Shown here in pieces: positions 34,466-43,224 of a DNA stretch of 64,000 bases (positions are counted from its first letter, which is position 1; every line of letters begins with the position of its first letter). Origin of the DNA: Aquabacter sp965279295 (GTDB lineage Bacteria; Pseudomonadota; Alphaproteobacteria; Rhizobiales; Xanthobacteraceae). A program made the translations under genes and the position numbers. The stretch lies in the NCBI GenBank assembly GCA_965279295.1, contig CBDIHQ010000018.1. The stretch is one strand, 5' to 3'. The notes under the pieces are model-generated. The model was not told the DNA's origin and searched no databases. It worked only from the letters and a program-made list of their open reading frames with translations.

Positions 34466-37400
34466 TCACATGTCGGGGGGTGCCACGGTGTGCGGCGTGA
34501 TCTTCATGACCATGTCGTTGTAGTCGAAGTCCGAACCCTGGAGCGACGAGAGATCCTCGAAGCCGAAAGTGTTGGCGCCGAAGGTGCGGATATATTCGTT
34601 CCCGCCGGTGTTGGCGTCGCCGACCACGAACAGGTCGCCCGACTGGGTCAGAAGGACCGGGGCATAAAAACCGTCTGTTCCAGCGACGGTCCAGACCGAG
34701 GTCGTGTCGAAGGCAGCACCGCCGTGCTGACCGTCTGCGGAGGTATATCCGGCATCGAGATTGGCACGCACCGCGGCCTGGAATGCCGGCGTGTCGCCAT
34801 ACGCGACACCGCCCACGCTGACCTCGCCGGTGGCGAAGTTGATGTCGAAATGAACGAAGCCCAAGGTGTTCGTATTGGCGGAGCTGCCGGTCGCCTGCAC
34901 GTCGAAAGCTTCGCCCTGCTGAAGATAGACCAGCGGCAGGTCGTACATGCGCTGGACGTTGGCCAGCACCTCCGAATTCGACAGCGTGTTCTCGGTGACG
35001 GCGGTCATCTCCACCCCGCCGACGTTGAGGTGAACCGAGCCATCGCTCTCGTTCGTGACCTGAACCACGGGTGAGGTATCGATCACGTTCTCCCCGGACA
35101 TCAGGGCGAAATGGAGCTGTTGATCAACGCCCAGATACACCATCTGATGCCCATCGATCAGCGTAGACGCACCCTGGTCGCTCTTCACCGCCCCGACATA
35201 GCCCAGAACGGCGTCTTCCAGGTTGGTCGTCGGCGCCCCGTCGCGGCCGAGCATGGTGCCGGAGGCATCGGTGGCATAGAGCATGAGCGTGGCATCGGGC
35301 GGCAGGCTGGAGGACACCGTATCGAGCGCGATCCAATTTCCGGTTGTGGTGCTGGGCCCTGGCGTCAGTTGAACCCCGGTGCCGCTGGTCGTGCTCTGAA
35401 GATGAAGGTCCGCCATGTTCACCTGGATGGTCAGCAGGCTGCTGGCGGCGGTGAGCGGATTTGAGAAGCTGGAATCGTTGAGGTCGTACTCCGTCATCGT
35501 GATGTTGTAGGTGCCATTGCCGAACTGCTGCATCACGTTGGTTTTCCACTGCCCGTCCACGTCGGCCTGGGCGGCAAGCGGTGCGAAATAATCATCGCCG
35601 GTCGTAGGCGTGATGTTGAGCAGGGCGACATTGAGCCCGTTGATTTTGTTGGTGAGGCCGGAGATCCACGACGTCGTACCGGCGTCACTGTTATCGCCGG
35701 TCCAGGCGAATGCGATCTCGCCCTGCCCCAGATTGACAATCGAGTTTGTGATCTGGTTCGACTGGCCAGCGATAGCAGTGAACGTCGAACCGTCGAGCGT
35801 GCCGGCGACCGGCGCGTTCGGCGCGCTTCCGGCATAGCTTGCGTCATTGAGCTGATACGCAAGCGAGGGATCGTATGTCGTGGTGTCGCCGTCCACGAAA
35901 TTGACGGTGAACGTCAGAAGCGAATTCGGGCTGGTGTTGGCCGCTCCCGCCGCGATCGTCGCGAGACCATCTATGGCGATGTCCCCGGCCCCATCCTCGA
36001 ACTGGCCGCTCGCATTGGTGTCGATGTAGAGATTGAAGGTTTTTGCCGTGGCCTCCGAGCCGACCACGATCTCATACCAGGAGGTGCCACTGACGGACGT
36101 CGGGAATTTGTCGATCAGCAGGCTGCCGGTGGGCTCGGTACCGATCGAGGTGACCTGATAGGCCCCATTGGAATAGCTGATGCTCCAATGCTGCCAGGGC
36201 GAAACCGTGTCAGAGCCAAGCTGCACCGTATTCCAGATGGGATTTCCGGAGCCGTCATAACCGGTAAGTATCTTGAAATAGATCGGTGTCTGGTCGCCCA
36301 GAACCACACCTCGGTCCAGAAAATTCAGCGTTACGGAACTCAGGCTCGTGGCAGCGTCCCACACCGGCACGGTATAACGGTTCGAGCCTCCAGGCGCCGC
36401 GATATAATTATAAATCTTCGGCGCGACATACCCAGACGGTGTCTCCCCGTCCGCATACAGCGTCAGATTGATGTTCGCGACATCATTGCTCGTGAAAGGG
36501 TCGTAGACCGATATGAGCGGGCCGCCGACGCTGTACTGGCTCATGAGGGCGTCGGAATAGCCCGAGCCGTATGAGTTGGAATTGTAGAAAAACAGTTTGG
36601 AATATTCATCCACCCTGATCGGCGTCTGCCCATCGGACAGATTGCTGCCGAATGCGTAGGTGGGGTCCCAGTTCCAATTCTTATTCAGATCGACAGTCGT
36701 GGCCTCGCTGTTGGCGGACTGCCCCGTCACCCCGTAATAGCCGGCAGTGAACCCGGTCAGGAACTGGGCGAGAACCTTGCCCCACTGGTTGTTGTCACCC
36801 GTGTTCATGTCGGCTGGATTGCCGTCGACATTGGTGTTCTTGTAGATGATGTAAGGATCGGAATCGCTCTTATCAGCGTAAATCTGGACGTTTCCGAGCG
36901 TCGAATAGATGCTGTTCTCCAGATCCGTGGGCGTGATCTTGATATAGCCCTTGATCTGGCTGTTCGCGGTTGGGCTCAGCCAGAACACGCTCTGGGCGGA
37001 ATCCCACTCCAGCGTGTAACTGAAGAATCCGCCATTGTGGTAGACGCCGTTGGCGTCGGCGGCACCGTTGAAGAACCCAGCGAGTTGGACTTCAGCGGCG
37101 GCCGATCCCTGCAGGGATTGAACGTAGGTGTTCCAATCGCTTGCCGGAAAGGCCGGGTTCGGGGGCGTGAGCCCCACCGCCTGGGTCGGCGAGATGCCCA
37201 TCCGGTCGATTGGGGGAGACGTTGCCAGCGGCCCTTGCGCGAACGGATACACCGTCGTGTCCGCGCTCGTCGCCGTGATCAGATTGAAGATGTCGGTGCC
37301 GCTCACGGCGTAGCCGCGCGTGTCGGTATAGGCCGTGCCGTCGGCGGTGTGGTTGGGCACGCTGAGGTCCATGGGAATGCCGAAGCCTTCCACGGAGGTC

Positions 37401-37762
37401 AGGTTGCCCACATCGTTCAAACCACCGGCACCGCTGAGGTTCACCTCGAAGCTGTCATATCGGAAGCTATTGGTCGCGGCCAACGTCCAACTGATGTCGC
37501 TTTCCTGCGTGATCGCGTACGCCGCCGTGCCCGGCGTGACGCTCTGGATCACAAAATAGACTTTGCCGCTCGTCAGCTCAGCCGGCAGATCCAAGGACAC
37601 CGTTTCGGGTATCGGCAGTTGCCCCGGCCCCAGCGTACCGCCCGAGTAGACCTGAACCGTATCGACAACGTGGTCGTTAACGACGACGACCTGAAAATAC
37701 ACGCCATCTTGCGACAACTCTGTCTTCAGTGCTTGCGTGAGCGTGACATTCAGTGTCGTCAT
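34466..37762 (-). CDS. Very large GH64-like beta-1,3-glucanase family protein with DUF4114-like C-terminus
   Basis: A 1098-residue protein. The N-terminal about 420 residues resemble GH64/thaumatin-like beta-1,3-glucanases: the strand pattern around FRYDSFEVNLSG, then LTSVEGFGIPMDLSV and a later AAEVQLAGFFNGAAD segment. Residues about 420-980 are Thr/Ser/Gly/Asn-rich beta-structure of unknown type. The end, with FGFEDLSSLQGSDFDYND (about 1070-1085), resembles DUF4114, a domain seen in large secreted proteins. No Sec signal peptide is visible, and the RTX nonapeptide repeats of classic type I substrates are absent, so the export route is unclear. The start at ATG 37762 follows AGGGGG. Activity on beta-1,3-glucan is inference. 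Confidence 0.6.
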   Translation of the reverse strand: MTTLNVTLTQALKTELSQDGVYFQVVVVNDHVVDTVQVYSGGTLGPGQLPIPETVSLDLPAELTSGKVYFVIQSVTPGTAAYAITQESDISWTLAATNSFRYDSFEVNLSGAGGLNDVGNLTSVEGFGIPMDLSVPNHTADGTAYTDTRGYAVSGTDIFNLITATSADTTVYPFAQGPLATSPPIDRMGISPTQAVGLTPPNPAFPASDWNTYVQSLQGSAAAEVQLAGFFNGAADANGVYHNGGFFSYTLEWDSAQSVFWLSPTANSQIKGYIKITPTDLENSIYSTLGNVQIYADKSDSDPYIIYKNTNVDGNPADMNTGDNNQWGKVLAQFLTGFTAGYYGVTGQSANSEATTVDLNKNWNWDPTYAFGSNLSDGQTPIRVDEYSKLFFYNSNSYGSGYSDALMSQYSVGGPLISVYDPFTSNDVANINLTLYADGETPSGYVAPKIYNYIAAPGGSNRYTVPVWDAATSLSSVTLNFLDRGVVLGDQTPIYFKILTGYDGSGNPIWNTVQLGSDTVSPWQHWSISYSNGAYQVTSIGTEPTGSLLIDKFPTSVSGTSWYEIVVGSEATAKTFNLYIDTNASGQFEDGAGDIAIDGLATIAAGAANTSPNSLLTFTVNFVDGDTTTYDPSLAYQLNDASYAGSAPNAPVAGTLDGSTFTAIAGQSNQITNSIVNLGQGEIAFAWTGDNSDAGTTSWISGLTNKINGLNVALLNITPTTGDDYFAPLAAQADVDGQWKTNVMQQFGNGTYNITMTEYDLNDSSFSNPLTAASSLLTIQVNMADLHLQSTTSGTGVQLTPGPSTTTGNWIALDTVSSSLPPDATLMLYATDASGTMLGRDGAPTTNLEDAVLGYVGAVKSDQGASTLIDGHQMVYLGVDQQLHFALMSGENVIDTSPVVQVTNESDGSVHLNVGGVEMTAVTENTLSNSEVLANVQRMYDLPLVYLQQGEAFDVQATGSSANTNTLGFVHFDINFATGEVSVGGVAYGDTPAFQAAVRANLDAGYTSADGQHGGAAFDTTSVWTVAGTDGFYAPVLLTQSGDLFVVGDANTGGNEYIRTFGANTFGFEDLSSLQGSDFDYNDMVMKITPHTVAPPDM

Positions 37763-38148
37763 GAGGGCCCCCTGGATCGTCAACGCAAAGGGAAGCGCAC
37801 AACTCAAAGCCGGTTTTCCGCATCAGCGAAAACTGGCCCCGCGACAGCCCATTCAGCCCAAAATGCCCGTTTCCGCCCTTTCAGACGGATTGACACTCGG
37901 CGCTTGAACTAAAGCGTAACGATTCGCGAAAGGCAAATTGATTCATAATCAAAGGGTTAAGATGATCTTGCTGTGCCGGCTTTGTTTTTTAAGGCAAAGA
38001 TCAAGCTTTGCCTGGGACGCGCGGCGGACCGCAAAGCCGCTATGCCGCTTGGGAGACCCCAAGCTTCACTGAACAAGGAGGCGGGAAGCGGGAGCCATCA
38101 GCCGGCGCGGCACAATCATTGGCTTTGGATAGCCGCCCCCATCATCCT
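37763..38148. other. Intergenic region upstream of the GH64-like gene
   Basis: About 385 bp without a credible gene. It holds a 15-bp palindrome TTGATT-cat-AATCAA at 37938-37952 (also containing a GANTC site), about 175 bp upstream of the GH64-like start. It also contains the 3' flank of the DUF305 gene. No terminator with a U tract is evident. Confidence 0.45.
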
Positions 38149-38526
38149 TCATTTTCCACGGGCGGCGAGCCAGGCGCGCATGTCGGCGATCTCTTTTTCC
38201 TGTGCGGCGATGATATTCTGGGCAAGCTGGCGCATCGGCGCGTCCTTGCCATAGCTCAGCTCCACCTTGGCCATTTCGATCGCGCCCTGGTGATGCCCAA
38301 TCATCCCGCGCACGAAATCCACGTCGGCATCGCCGGTGTAAGCGATGTCCATATCCTTGTGCATCTTTGTGGCTGCGGCCTGGAAAGCGGCGGTCGAGGG
38401 GACAACGACGGCGGCAGACGCGCCGTGGTCGTGGGCCATCTGTGCGCGGGCGAACATGGGCGCGAGCCCACTCACCATCACGAAAACGGCGGCCACTATC
38501 ACAGGACGACGGAAGGTGGCTTTCAT
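38149..38526 (-). CDS. DUF305 family exported protein
   Basis: A 125-residue periplasmic protein with a Sec signal (cleavage near MFARAQ). The single DUF305 domain shows the conserved FVRGMIGHHQGAIEMAKVEL and the C-terminal AAQEKEIADMRAWL. The His- and Met-containing motifs resemble those of copper-binding members such as CopM, so a metal-binding role is possible. The HDHG near the mature N-terminus adds potential ligands. It is downstream of the DnaJ-like gene but separated by a hairpin, so probably independently expressed. Confidence 0.85.
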   Translation of the reverse strand: MKATFRRPVIVAAVFVMVSGLAPMFARAQMAHDHGASAAVVVPSTAAFQAAATKMHKDMDIAYTGDADVDFVRGMIGHHQGAIEMAKVELSYGKDAPMRQLAQNIIAAQEKEIADMRAWLAARGK

Positions 38527-38546
38527 GGCGGGATCCTCCGAGACGC

Positions 38547-38571
38547 GACACGCCGCGAATTGCGGCGTGTC
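38547..38571 (-). terminator. Perfect hairpin between the DnaJ-like and DUF305 genes
   Basis: 10-bp perfect stem GACACGCCGC/GCGGCGTGTC with a five-base loop, 65 bp past the DnaJ-like stop and 20 bp before the DUF305 start. It lacks a U tract, so it may be a weak terminator or a leader structure for DUF305. Confidence 0.4.
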
Positions 38572-38635
38572 GATCCTAGGGAAGGTGTCCGCCCCCGCGA
38601 GTCACAGGGCCGTCAAAAGGCGGCGGCGTAGCGTC

Positions 38636-39553
38636 TCAGGCCTCGCCGCGCCGTTTGCGCATCAAGGCTTCCAGTTCCTCGTCATGGGCCGCCGGCAGCA
38701 CCACATTCACGCTGACCAGCAGATCGCCGTGACCGCCGGATGCTTTCGGAAGTGCCTTGCCGCGCAGGCGGAATGTCCGCCCGCTCGAAGTCCACGCAGG
38801 GATGTTGAGGTCCACCGCCCCCGACAGCGTCGGCACGCGCACCTTGGCGCCCAGCACCGCGTCTTCCAGCGGCACCTCCGCCTTGTAGTGCAGGTCCTCG
38901 CCCTCGCGGATGAACTGGGGATGTGCGGCGTAAGCGATGGTCACGAAGGCATCGCCCGCCGGCCCGCCCATGGGGCTGGGCTCCCCCTGCCCTTTCAGCC
39001 GCATGCGATGGCCTTCGACCGTGCCGGCGGCGATCTTGACCTCGATCTGCTTGCCGTTCGGCAGCACGACGCGCTTGCTCGCCCCCGCAACGGCTTCCTC
39101 GAAGCCCACGGACAACGTCAGTTCGATATTGGCACCCGGCTGGGGCGCGGAGCCTGCGCGGCTCTGGCGGCCGAAACCAAAAATATCACCAAGATCCTCA
39201 AATCCGCCAGCGGACCGGCGCCCGCTGCCGAACGAAAAACTCTCGAAACCACTGTCGCCTTCAAAGCCGGGAAAGCCACCCGGCCGCTGGCGCGCACCAC
39301 CGCCGGAGCCGGCATAGTCCGGCATGCGGGGCTTGCCCTGCGCATCGATTTCACCACGGTCGAACTGGGCCCGCTTTTCCTTGTCGGAAAGCAGGTCGTA
39401 GGCGCCGGTCAGTTCCGCGAACTTGTCCTTGGCCTTTGGGTCCGACGTGTTTGCATCGGGATGCAGCTTTTTCGCGAGCCTCCGGTAGGCGCGCTTCATC
39501 TCGGCTTCGTCGGCGCCCTTGGAAACGCCGAGAACGTCGTATGGATCACGCAT
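38636..39553 (-). CDS. DnaJ/CbpA-like co-chaperone
   Basis: A 305-residue class II J-protein. The J domain at 1-65 starts MRDPYDVLGVSKGADEAEMK and has the HPD motif (about 32-34) required to stimulate DnaK. A Gly/Phe-rich linker covers about 80-130. Two DnaJ C-terminal beta-domains follow (about 135-295, including GEDLHYKAEVPLEDAVLGAKV). The zinc-finger domain of true DnaJ is absent, as in CbpA. Likely a general co-chaperone. GAGGTG precedes the ATG. There is no DnaK gene nearby. Confidence 0.92.
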   Translation of the reverse strand: MRDPYDVLGVSKGADEAEMKRAYRRLAKKLHPDANTSDPKAKDKFAELTGAYDLLSDKEKRAQFDRGEIDAQGKPRMPDYAGSGGGARQRPGGFPGFEGDSGFESFSFGSGRRSAGGFEDLGDIFGFGRQSRAGSAPQPGANIELTLSVGFEEAVAGASKRVVLPNGKQIEVKIAAGTVEGHRMRLKGQGEPSPMGGPAGDAFVTIAYAAHPQFIREGEDLHYKAEVPLEDAVLGAKVRVPTLSGAVDLNIPAWTSSGRTFRLRGKALPKASGGHGDLLVSVNVVLPAAHDEELEALMRKRRGEA

Positions 39554-39634
39554 GCAAAATCACCTCGGGGCGGGCCCTTCCGGCCAGCCGCACCTTTCAT
39601 GTAGGCATATGTTGCCTGATTGCAACGGCGCTGC

Positions 39635-40069
39635 TCAAGCGCGTCCGAGGACCCGCACCTGCGACAGGCTGACCGCCCCCTTGGCGTCGCGGCAGGCCGA
39701 ACCCTGAACCCAATGCTCGCCGCGCGTGTCCACCACGCCGATGCGGAAATCGCGACAACCGTCCGCCGCAGCCGTCCCGAGCGGCGTGGCGGTGCCGCGC
39801 GCGCCGGTCTTAGCGTTGTCCCAGGGAATACTTGGTGCGGCATCGCGGGAGGACAGCGCCTGCTCCAGGGCCATCTTCGCCTGCGCCCAATCGCCGGTGG
39901 CGATCCCGGGAGGCGCATCGCCCGCCGGCACCGGCAGTGAGACCGGCTGGACTTTGATGGAGCCTGTGACAATGGGATCAGCGGTCTCGCCGAACTGCAT
40001 GGCGCCGCAACCCGGCAGCAGCAGCATGCAAAGCAGAAGACCAGCACAGCCCGCTGGGCGCGTGCCCAT
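39635..40069 (-). CDS. Surface lipoprotein of the RT0821/Lpp0805 type
   Basis: A 144-residue small lipoprotein. The signal peptide ends in a lipobox LLPGC (Cys about 20). The mature part carries the ITGSI-like VTGSIKVQP segment and a C-terminal WVQGSACRDAKGAVS motif typical of the RT0821/Lpp0805 group, an outer-membrane antigen-like family of unknown role. AGGA precedes the ATG at 40069. It is divergent from pdxH with an 80-bp shared promoter region. Confidence 0.75.
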   Translation of the reverse strand: MGTRPAGCAGLLLCMLLLPGCGAMQFGETADPIVTGSIKVQPVSLPVPAGDAPPGIATGDWAQAKMALEQALSSRDAAPSIPWDNAKTGARGTATPLGTAAADGCRDFRIGVVDTRGEHWVQGSACRDAKGAVSLSQVRVLGRA

Positions 40070-40149
40070 GGCCGTCCTATATAAGAGCCGCGCGGCGCGA
40101 CCCGGAAACACACGTACCAGATGACGCCGCACGGCAAAGGCCCCTACGC

Positions 40150-40788
40150 ATGTCCGACCTCTCCATGGAAGCCCTAAACCCGTTAACATCAGATGATTTC
40201 ACGCAAGCCGGCGAACCTTTTCGCTTGTTTGCCGCATGGTTGGAGGATGCGAAGCGGTCCGAGCCGAACGATCCCAACGCCATGACGCTCGCGACGGTGG
40301 ATGCCGAGGGTCTCCCCGATGCCCGCATGGTGCTGCTCAATGGCTTTGACCCTAGGGGTTTCGTGTTCTTCACCAACACCAAAAGCGCCAAGGGCACGGA
40401 GCTTGCCGGCCAGCCGCGCGCGGCGCTGGTGTTTCACTGGAAATCGCTGCGCCGCCAGGTCCGGGTGCGCGGCCCTGTGGAGCGTGTCAGCGACGCGGAG
40501 GCCGACGCCTATTTCGCCACCCGCCCGCGCCTGTCGCAGATCGGTGCCTGGGCGAGCAAGCAATCCCGCCCGCTGGAGGGACGCTTCGCTCTGGAAGCGG
40601 CGGTGGCGGCCACCACTGCGCGCTATGGGTTAGGCAGCGTGCCCCGTCCGCCGCACTGGACCGGCTTCCGCGTGGTGCCGAGAGCCGTGGAATTCTGGCA
40701 CGATCGCCCGTTCCGCCTGCACGACCGCGTGGTGTTCAAGCGCGAGACCGCGACCGCCGAATGGGACAAGACACGTCTTTTCCCGTGA
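40150..40788 (+). CDS. pdxH: Pyridoxamine 5'-phosphate oxidase
   Basis: FMN enzyme that oxidises pyridoxamine or pyridoxine 5'-phosphate to pyridoxal 5'-phosphate, the final step of vitamin B6 synthesis and salvage. The 212-residue protein shows AMTLATVDAEGLPDARMVLL near 45, FFTNTKSAKG, the FHWKSLRRQVRVRG flavin/substrate strand near 96, RPRLSQIGAWASKQS near 125, and the C-terminal RLHDR...W...RLFP that closes the family. All expected regions are intact. Confidence 0.97.
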   Translation: MSDLSMEALNPLTSDDFTQAGEPFRLFAAWLEDAKRSEPNDPNAMTLATVDAEGLPDARMVLLNGFDPRGFVFFTNTKSAKGTELAGQPRAALVFHWKSLRRQVRVRGPVERVSDAEADAYFATRPRLSQIGAWASKQSRPLEGRFALEAAVAATTARYGLGSVPRPPHWTGFRVVPRAVEFWHDRPFRLHDRVVFKRETATAEWDKTRLFP

Positions 40789-40871
40789 TCCTTGACGCGG
40801 CGGCGCGCATTGTGCTGCTCAATGCCCTGATGCCCGCGCCATTTTTTGCGGCGCCGAACACCTGAGAGCCC

Positions 40872-41621
40872 ATGGCCCCAGCTTCAAACCAGTCGCCACG
40901 CACCATGCTGCTCACCGGAGCCTCCCGTGGCATCGGCCATGCCACCGTCAAGCGTTTCTCCAGCGCCGGCTGGCGCGTGATCACCTGCTCGCGCCATGCC
41001 TTTCCCGAGCAGTGCCCCTGGGCGGCGGGGCCGGAGGACCATATTCAGATTGATCTTTCCGACCCCACGAACATGGATTCGGCGATCGCCGAGATCCGAA
41101 GCCGCCTGCCCAATGGCGAACTGCACGCGCTGGTGAACAATGCGGGAATCTCGCCCAAAGGCGCCGGCGGCGTGCGGCTCGGCACGCTCGACACCGAGCG
41201 CGAAACCTGGATGCATGTGTTCCAGGTGAATTTCTTCGCGCCGATCTTCCTGGCACGCGGCCTCATCAACGAATTGGAGGCGGCGCGCGGTTCGGTGGTG
41301 AATGTCACCTCCATCGCCGGCTCACGCGTCCACCCGTTCGCGGGCGCGGCCTATGCCACCTCAAAAGCGGCGCTCGCTGGACTGACACGGGAGATGGCGC
41401 GGGATTTCGGACGGCGCGGCGTGCGCGTGAACGCCATCGCGCCGGGCGAGATCGACACCGCCATCCTCTCTCCGGGCACCGACAAGATCGTCGCGGACAT
41501 CCCCCTGCGCCGGCTCGGCACGCCGGACGAGGTGGCGAAGATCATCTATGTGCTGTGCACTGAGACCTCCTCCTACCTCAACGGCGCGGAAATCCACATC
41601 GACGGCGGCCAGAACGTTTAG
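40872..41621 (+). CDS. Short-chain dehydrogenase/reductase
   Basis: A 249-residue classic SDR. The NAD(P)-binding TGASRGIG is at about 15, NNAGIS at about 95, the catalytic Ser in NVTSIAGS, and YATSK (Tyr and Lys) at about 158-162. The C-terminal GAEIHIDGG is present. A serine and arginine near the nucleotide fold suggest NADPH preference (inference). Its stop codon overlaps the convergent corA stop (41618-41621). The substrate is unknown; it follows pdxH by 80 bp with no evident functional link. Confidence 0.9.
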   Translation: MAPASNQSPRTMLLTGASRGIGHATVKRFSSAGWRVITCSRHAFPEQCPWAAGPEDHIQIDLSDPTNMDSAIAEIRSRLPNGELHALVNNAGISPKGAGGVRLGTLDTERETWMHVFQVNFFAPIFLARGLINELEAARGSVVNVTSIAGSRVHPFAGAAYATSKAALAGLTREMARDFGRRGVRVNAIAPGEIDTAILSPGTDKIVADIPLRRLGTPDEVAKIIYVLCTETSSYLNGAEIHIDGGQNV

Positions 41622-42586
41622 AGCCAGCCGCGCCACTTGAAGAACAGGTAGGGGGTGATCGCCGAGATCACCATCGCGACCAGCGCCACCGGGTAGCCCG
41701 CCACGACATGCAGCTCCGGCATGTGCTCGAAGTTCATGCCATAGATCGAGGCGATCAGCGTCGGCGGCATGAACACCACCGAGAGAACGGCGAATATCTT
41801 GATGATGTTGTTCTGCTCCAGGCTCACCAGGCCGACAGTTCCGTCGAGCATGAACTGAAGCTTGTTCGCGAGGAAGTTCGCGTAATCCGAAAGCCCCTGC
41901 ACGTCCCGCGACATGCTCTTGATGTCGCCCTGCAGGTCGCCCTTGAGCGGCGCGCCATCACCGCTGGTTCCGAGAAAGGCAAGAAGGCGGGAGAGCGAAT
42001 TGAGCGCCTCGCGGGCGTAGGAGGTCAGTCCCTCCTTGCGTCCGACATGAGTGAGAATGGCGCGGTAATCCCGGTTGCGACTGCCGTCGCGCTCGAATAT
42101 GCGCTTGGACAGGCGCTCGATATCCTGCCCGGACTGCTCCAGGACGTCAGCGGTGCGGTCGACGATGGATTCCAGCAGATTGACCAGCACCAGTTCGCCC
42201 GTGGTGTTGGCCGGGCAGGCCTTTTCCATCCGACCCGCAAAAGTCGTGAACGGACGCGGCGAGGCGTAGCGCACAGTGACCAGCTTGCCGTTGGCAAGAA
42301 TAAAGGAGACAGGCGTAACGTAAGGCGTGTCGGCATCCCCGCCACACAGCACCGAAAGCGTCATGTATCGCGCGGTGCCTTCCGTATAGAGACGGCTGGA
42401 AGGCTCGATCTTGCGCATTTCTTCGCGTGTGGGCACTTCCACGCCCACCGCGCGCTCGACCAACTTATCCTCGTCATTCTCAGGAGAAACGAGGTCGAGC
42501 CAGACCGCATCGGCGGGAGCTTCCGCGCCGGGGTCCACTGATCGGGGGCGCAAAGCGCCCCCGGACACCACATAAGCAACCAGCAT
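41618..42586 (-). CDS. corA: Magnesium/cobalt transporter CorA
   Basis: A 322-residue Mg2+ channel-type transporter. A long acidic, mainly helical cytoplasmic domain (1-260) is followed by two transmembrane helices. The pore-mouth signature GMN is in IASIYGMNFEHMPE (about 275-288), and the second helix ends at the basic C-terminus FFKWRGWL. GAGGA is well placed before the ATG at 42586; a longer reading would add 15 residues without support. It is convergent with the SDR gene. Confidence 0.95.
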   Translation of the reverse strand: MLVAYVVSGGALRPRSVDPGAEAPADAVWLDLVSPENDEDKLVERAVGVEVPTREEMRKIEPSSRLYTEGTARYMTLSVLCGGDADTPYVTPVSFILANGKLVTVRYASPRPFTTFAGRMEKACPANTTGELVLVNLLESIVDRTADVLEQSGQDIERLSKRIFERDGSRNRDYRAILTHVGRKEGLTSYAREALNSLSRLLAFLGTSGDGAPLKGDLQGDIKSMSRDVQGLSDYANFLANKLQFMLDGTVGLVSLEQNNIIKIFAVLSVVFMPPTLIASIYGMNFEHMPELHVVAGYPVALVAMVISAITPYLFFKWRGWL

Positions 42587-42707
42587 GTCCGTCCTCGCCA
42601 GCCCCGGCACCGCGCCCTGCCTCGGTGACACCCATGTGGGTGCCCCTGAGCGGCAATCCAGGCCGGCAGCAGTGCCGCCGGTCGATCAGGCGATCAAACG
42701 AGAAAAA

Positions 42708-42914
42708 TCAGGCCGCGAAATGTTCGATATCGCGAAGCGTTACGACCTTCTTCGGCTCAGCGCCGGCGGTCGACTTCGCCTGGCCGGCATAACGGGCGGC
42801 AGCGGCAACAGCCGTGATCCCGATCTCACGCCACTGCTCCGACTGGACGGTGAAGTGGTCCTTGCCGGCTTCCGCGCGCACGGACTTTTCCTGCACGCCT
42901 TGGACATTCGACAT
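42708..42914 (-). CDS. Small conserved-looking protein of unknown function
   Basis: A 68-residue soluble, probably helical protein, MSNVQGVQEKSVRAEAG..., with a central QWREIGITAVAAAARY helix. GGGAG is six bases before the second of two adjacent ATGs. Coding potential is supported by the strong ribosome site, normal composition and a clean stop. I do not recognise a domain. It is divergent from the L,D-transpeptidase gene. Confidence 0.55.
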   Translation of the reverse strand: MSNVQGVQEKSVRAEAGKDHFTVQSEQWREIGITAVAAAARYAGQAKSTAGAEPKKVVTLRDIEHFAA

Positions 42915-42917
42915 CAT

Positions 42918-43224
42918 AAACTCCCTTACTTAGGCGCTCTGCCTAAAACAGAAGCGCCGTCTTGTGAAGACCTCAGACAGATGGTGTGCAACTGCGTCGA
43001 AACTGTGCAGATGCAGCGACGGCACCAAGGTCTTAGTGGGAAGCATTGCCCAAACCTTCCAACGACCAGTTAACGGGTTACGAAAGGGCAGAGGTTGAGA
43101 CATTTTTGCCACGTCTTTGACGCACCGCACAGAGGCGGCTTTGTGGCCCCTTCTAGGCGGGCCCGCATTCCGCTAATCGGAACCAACTCGCGTTTTCGTT
43201 CACCATGATTCTTACGAGGCGGAT
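42918..43224. other. Intergenic region, divergent promoters
   Basis: About 305 bp, partly AT-rich, lying between a small minus-strand gene and the plus-strand L,D-transpeptidase. I see no gene, RNA or strong hairpin; it presumably holds both promoters. Confidence 0.4.
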
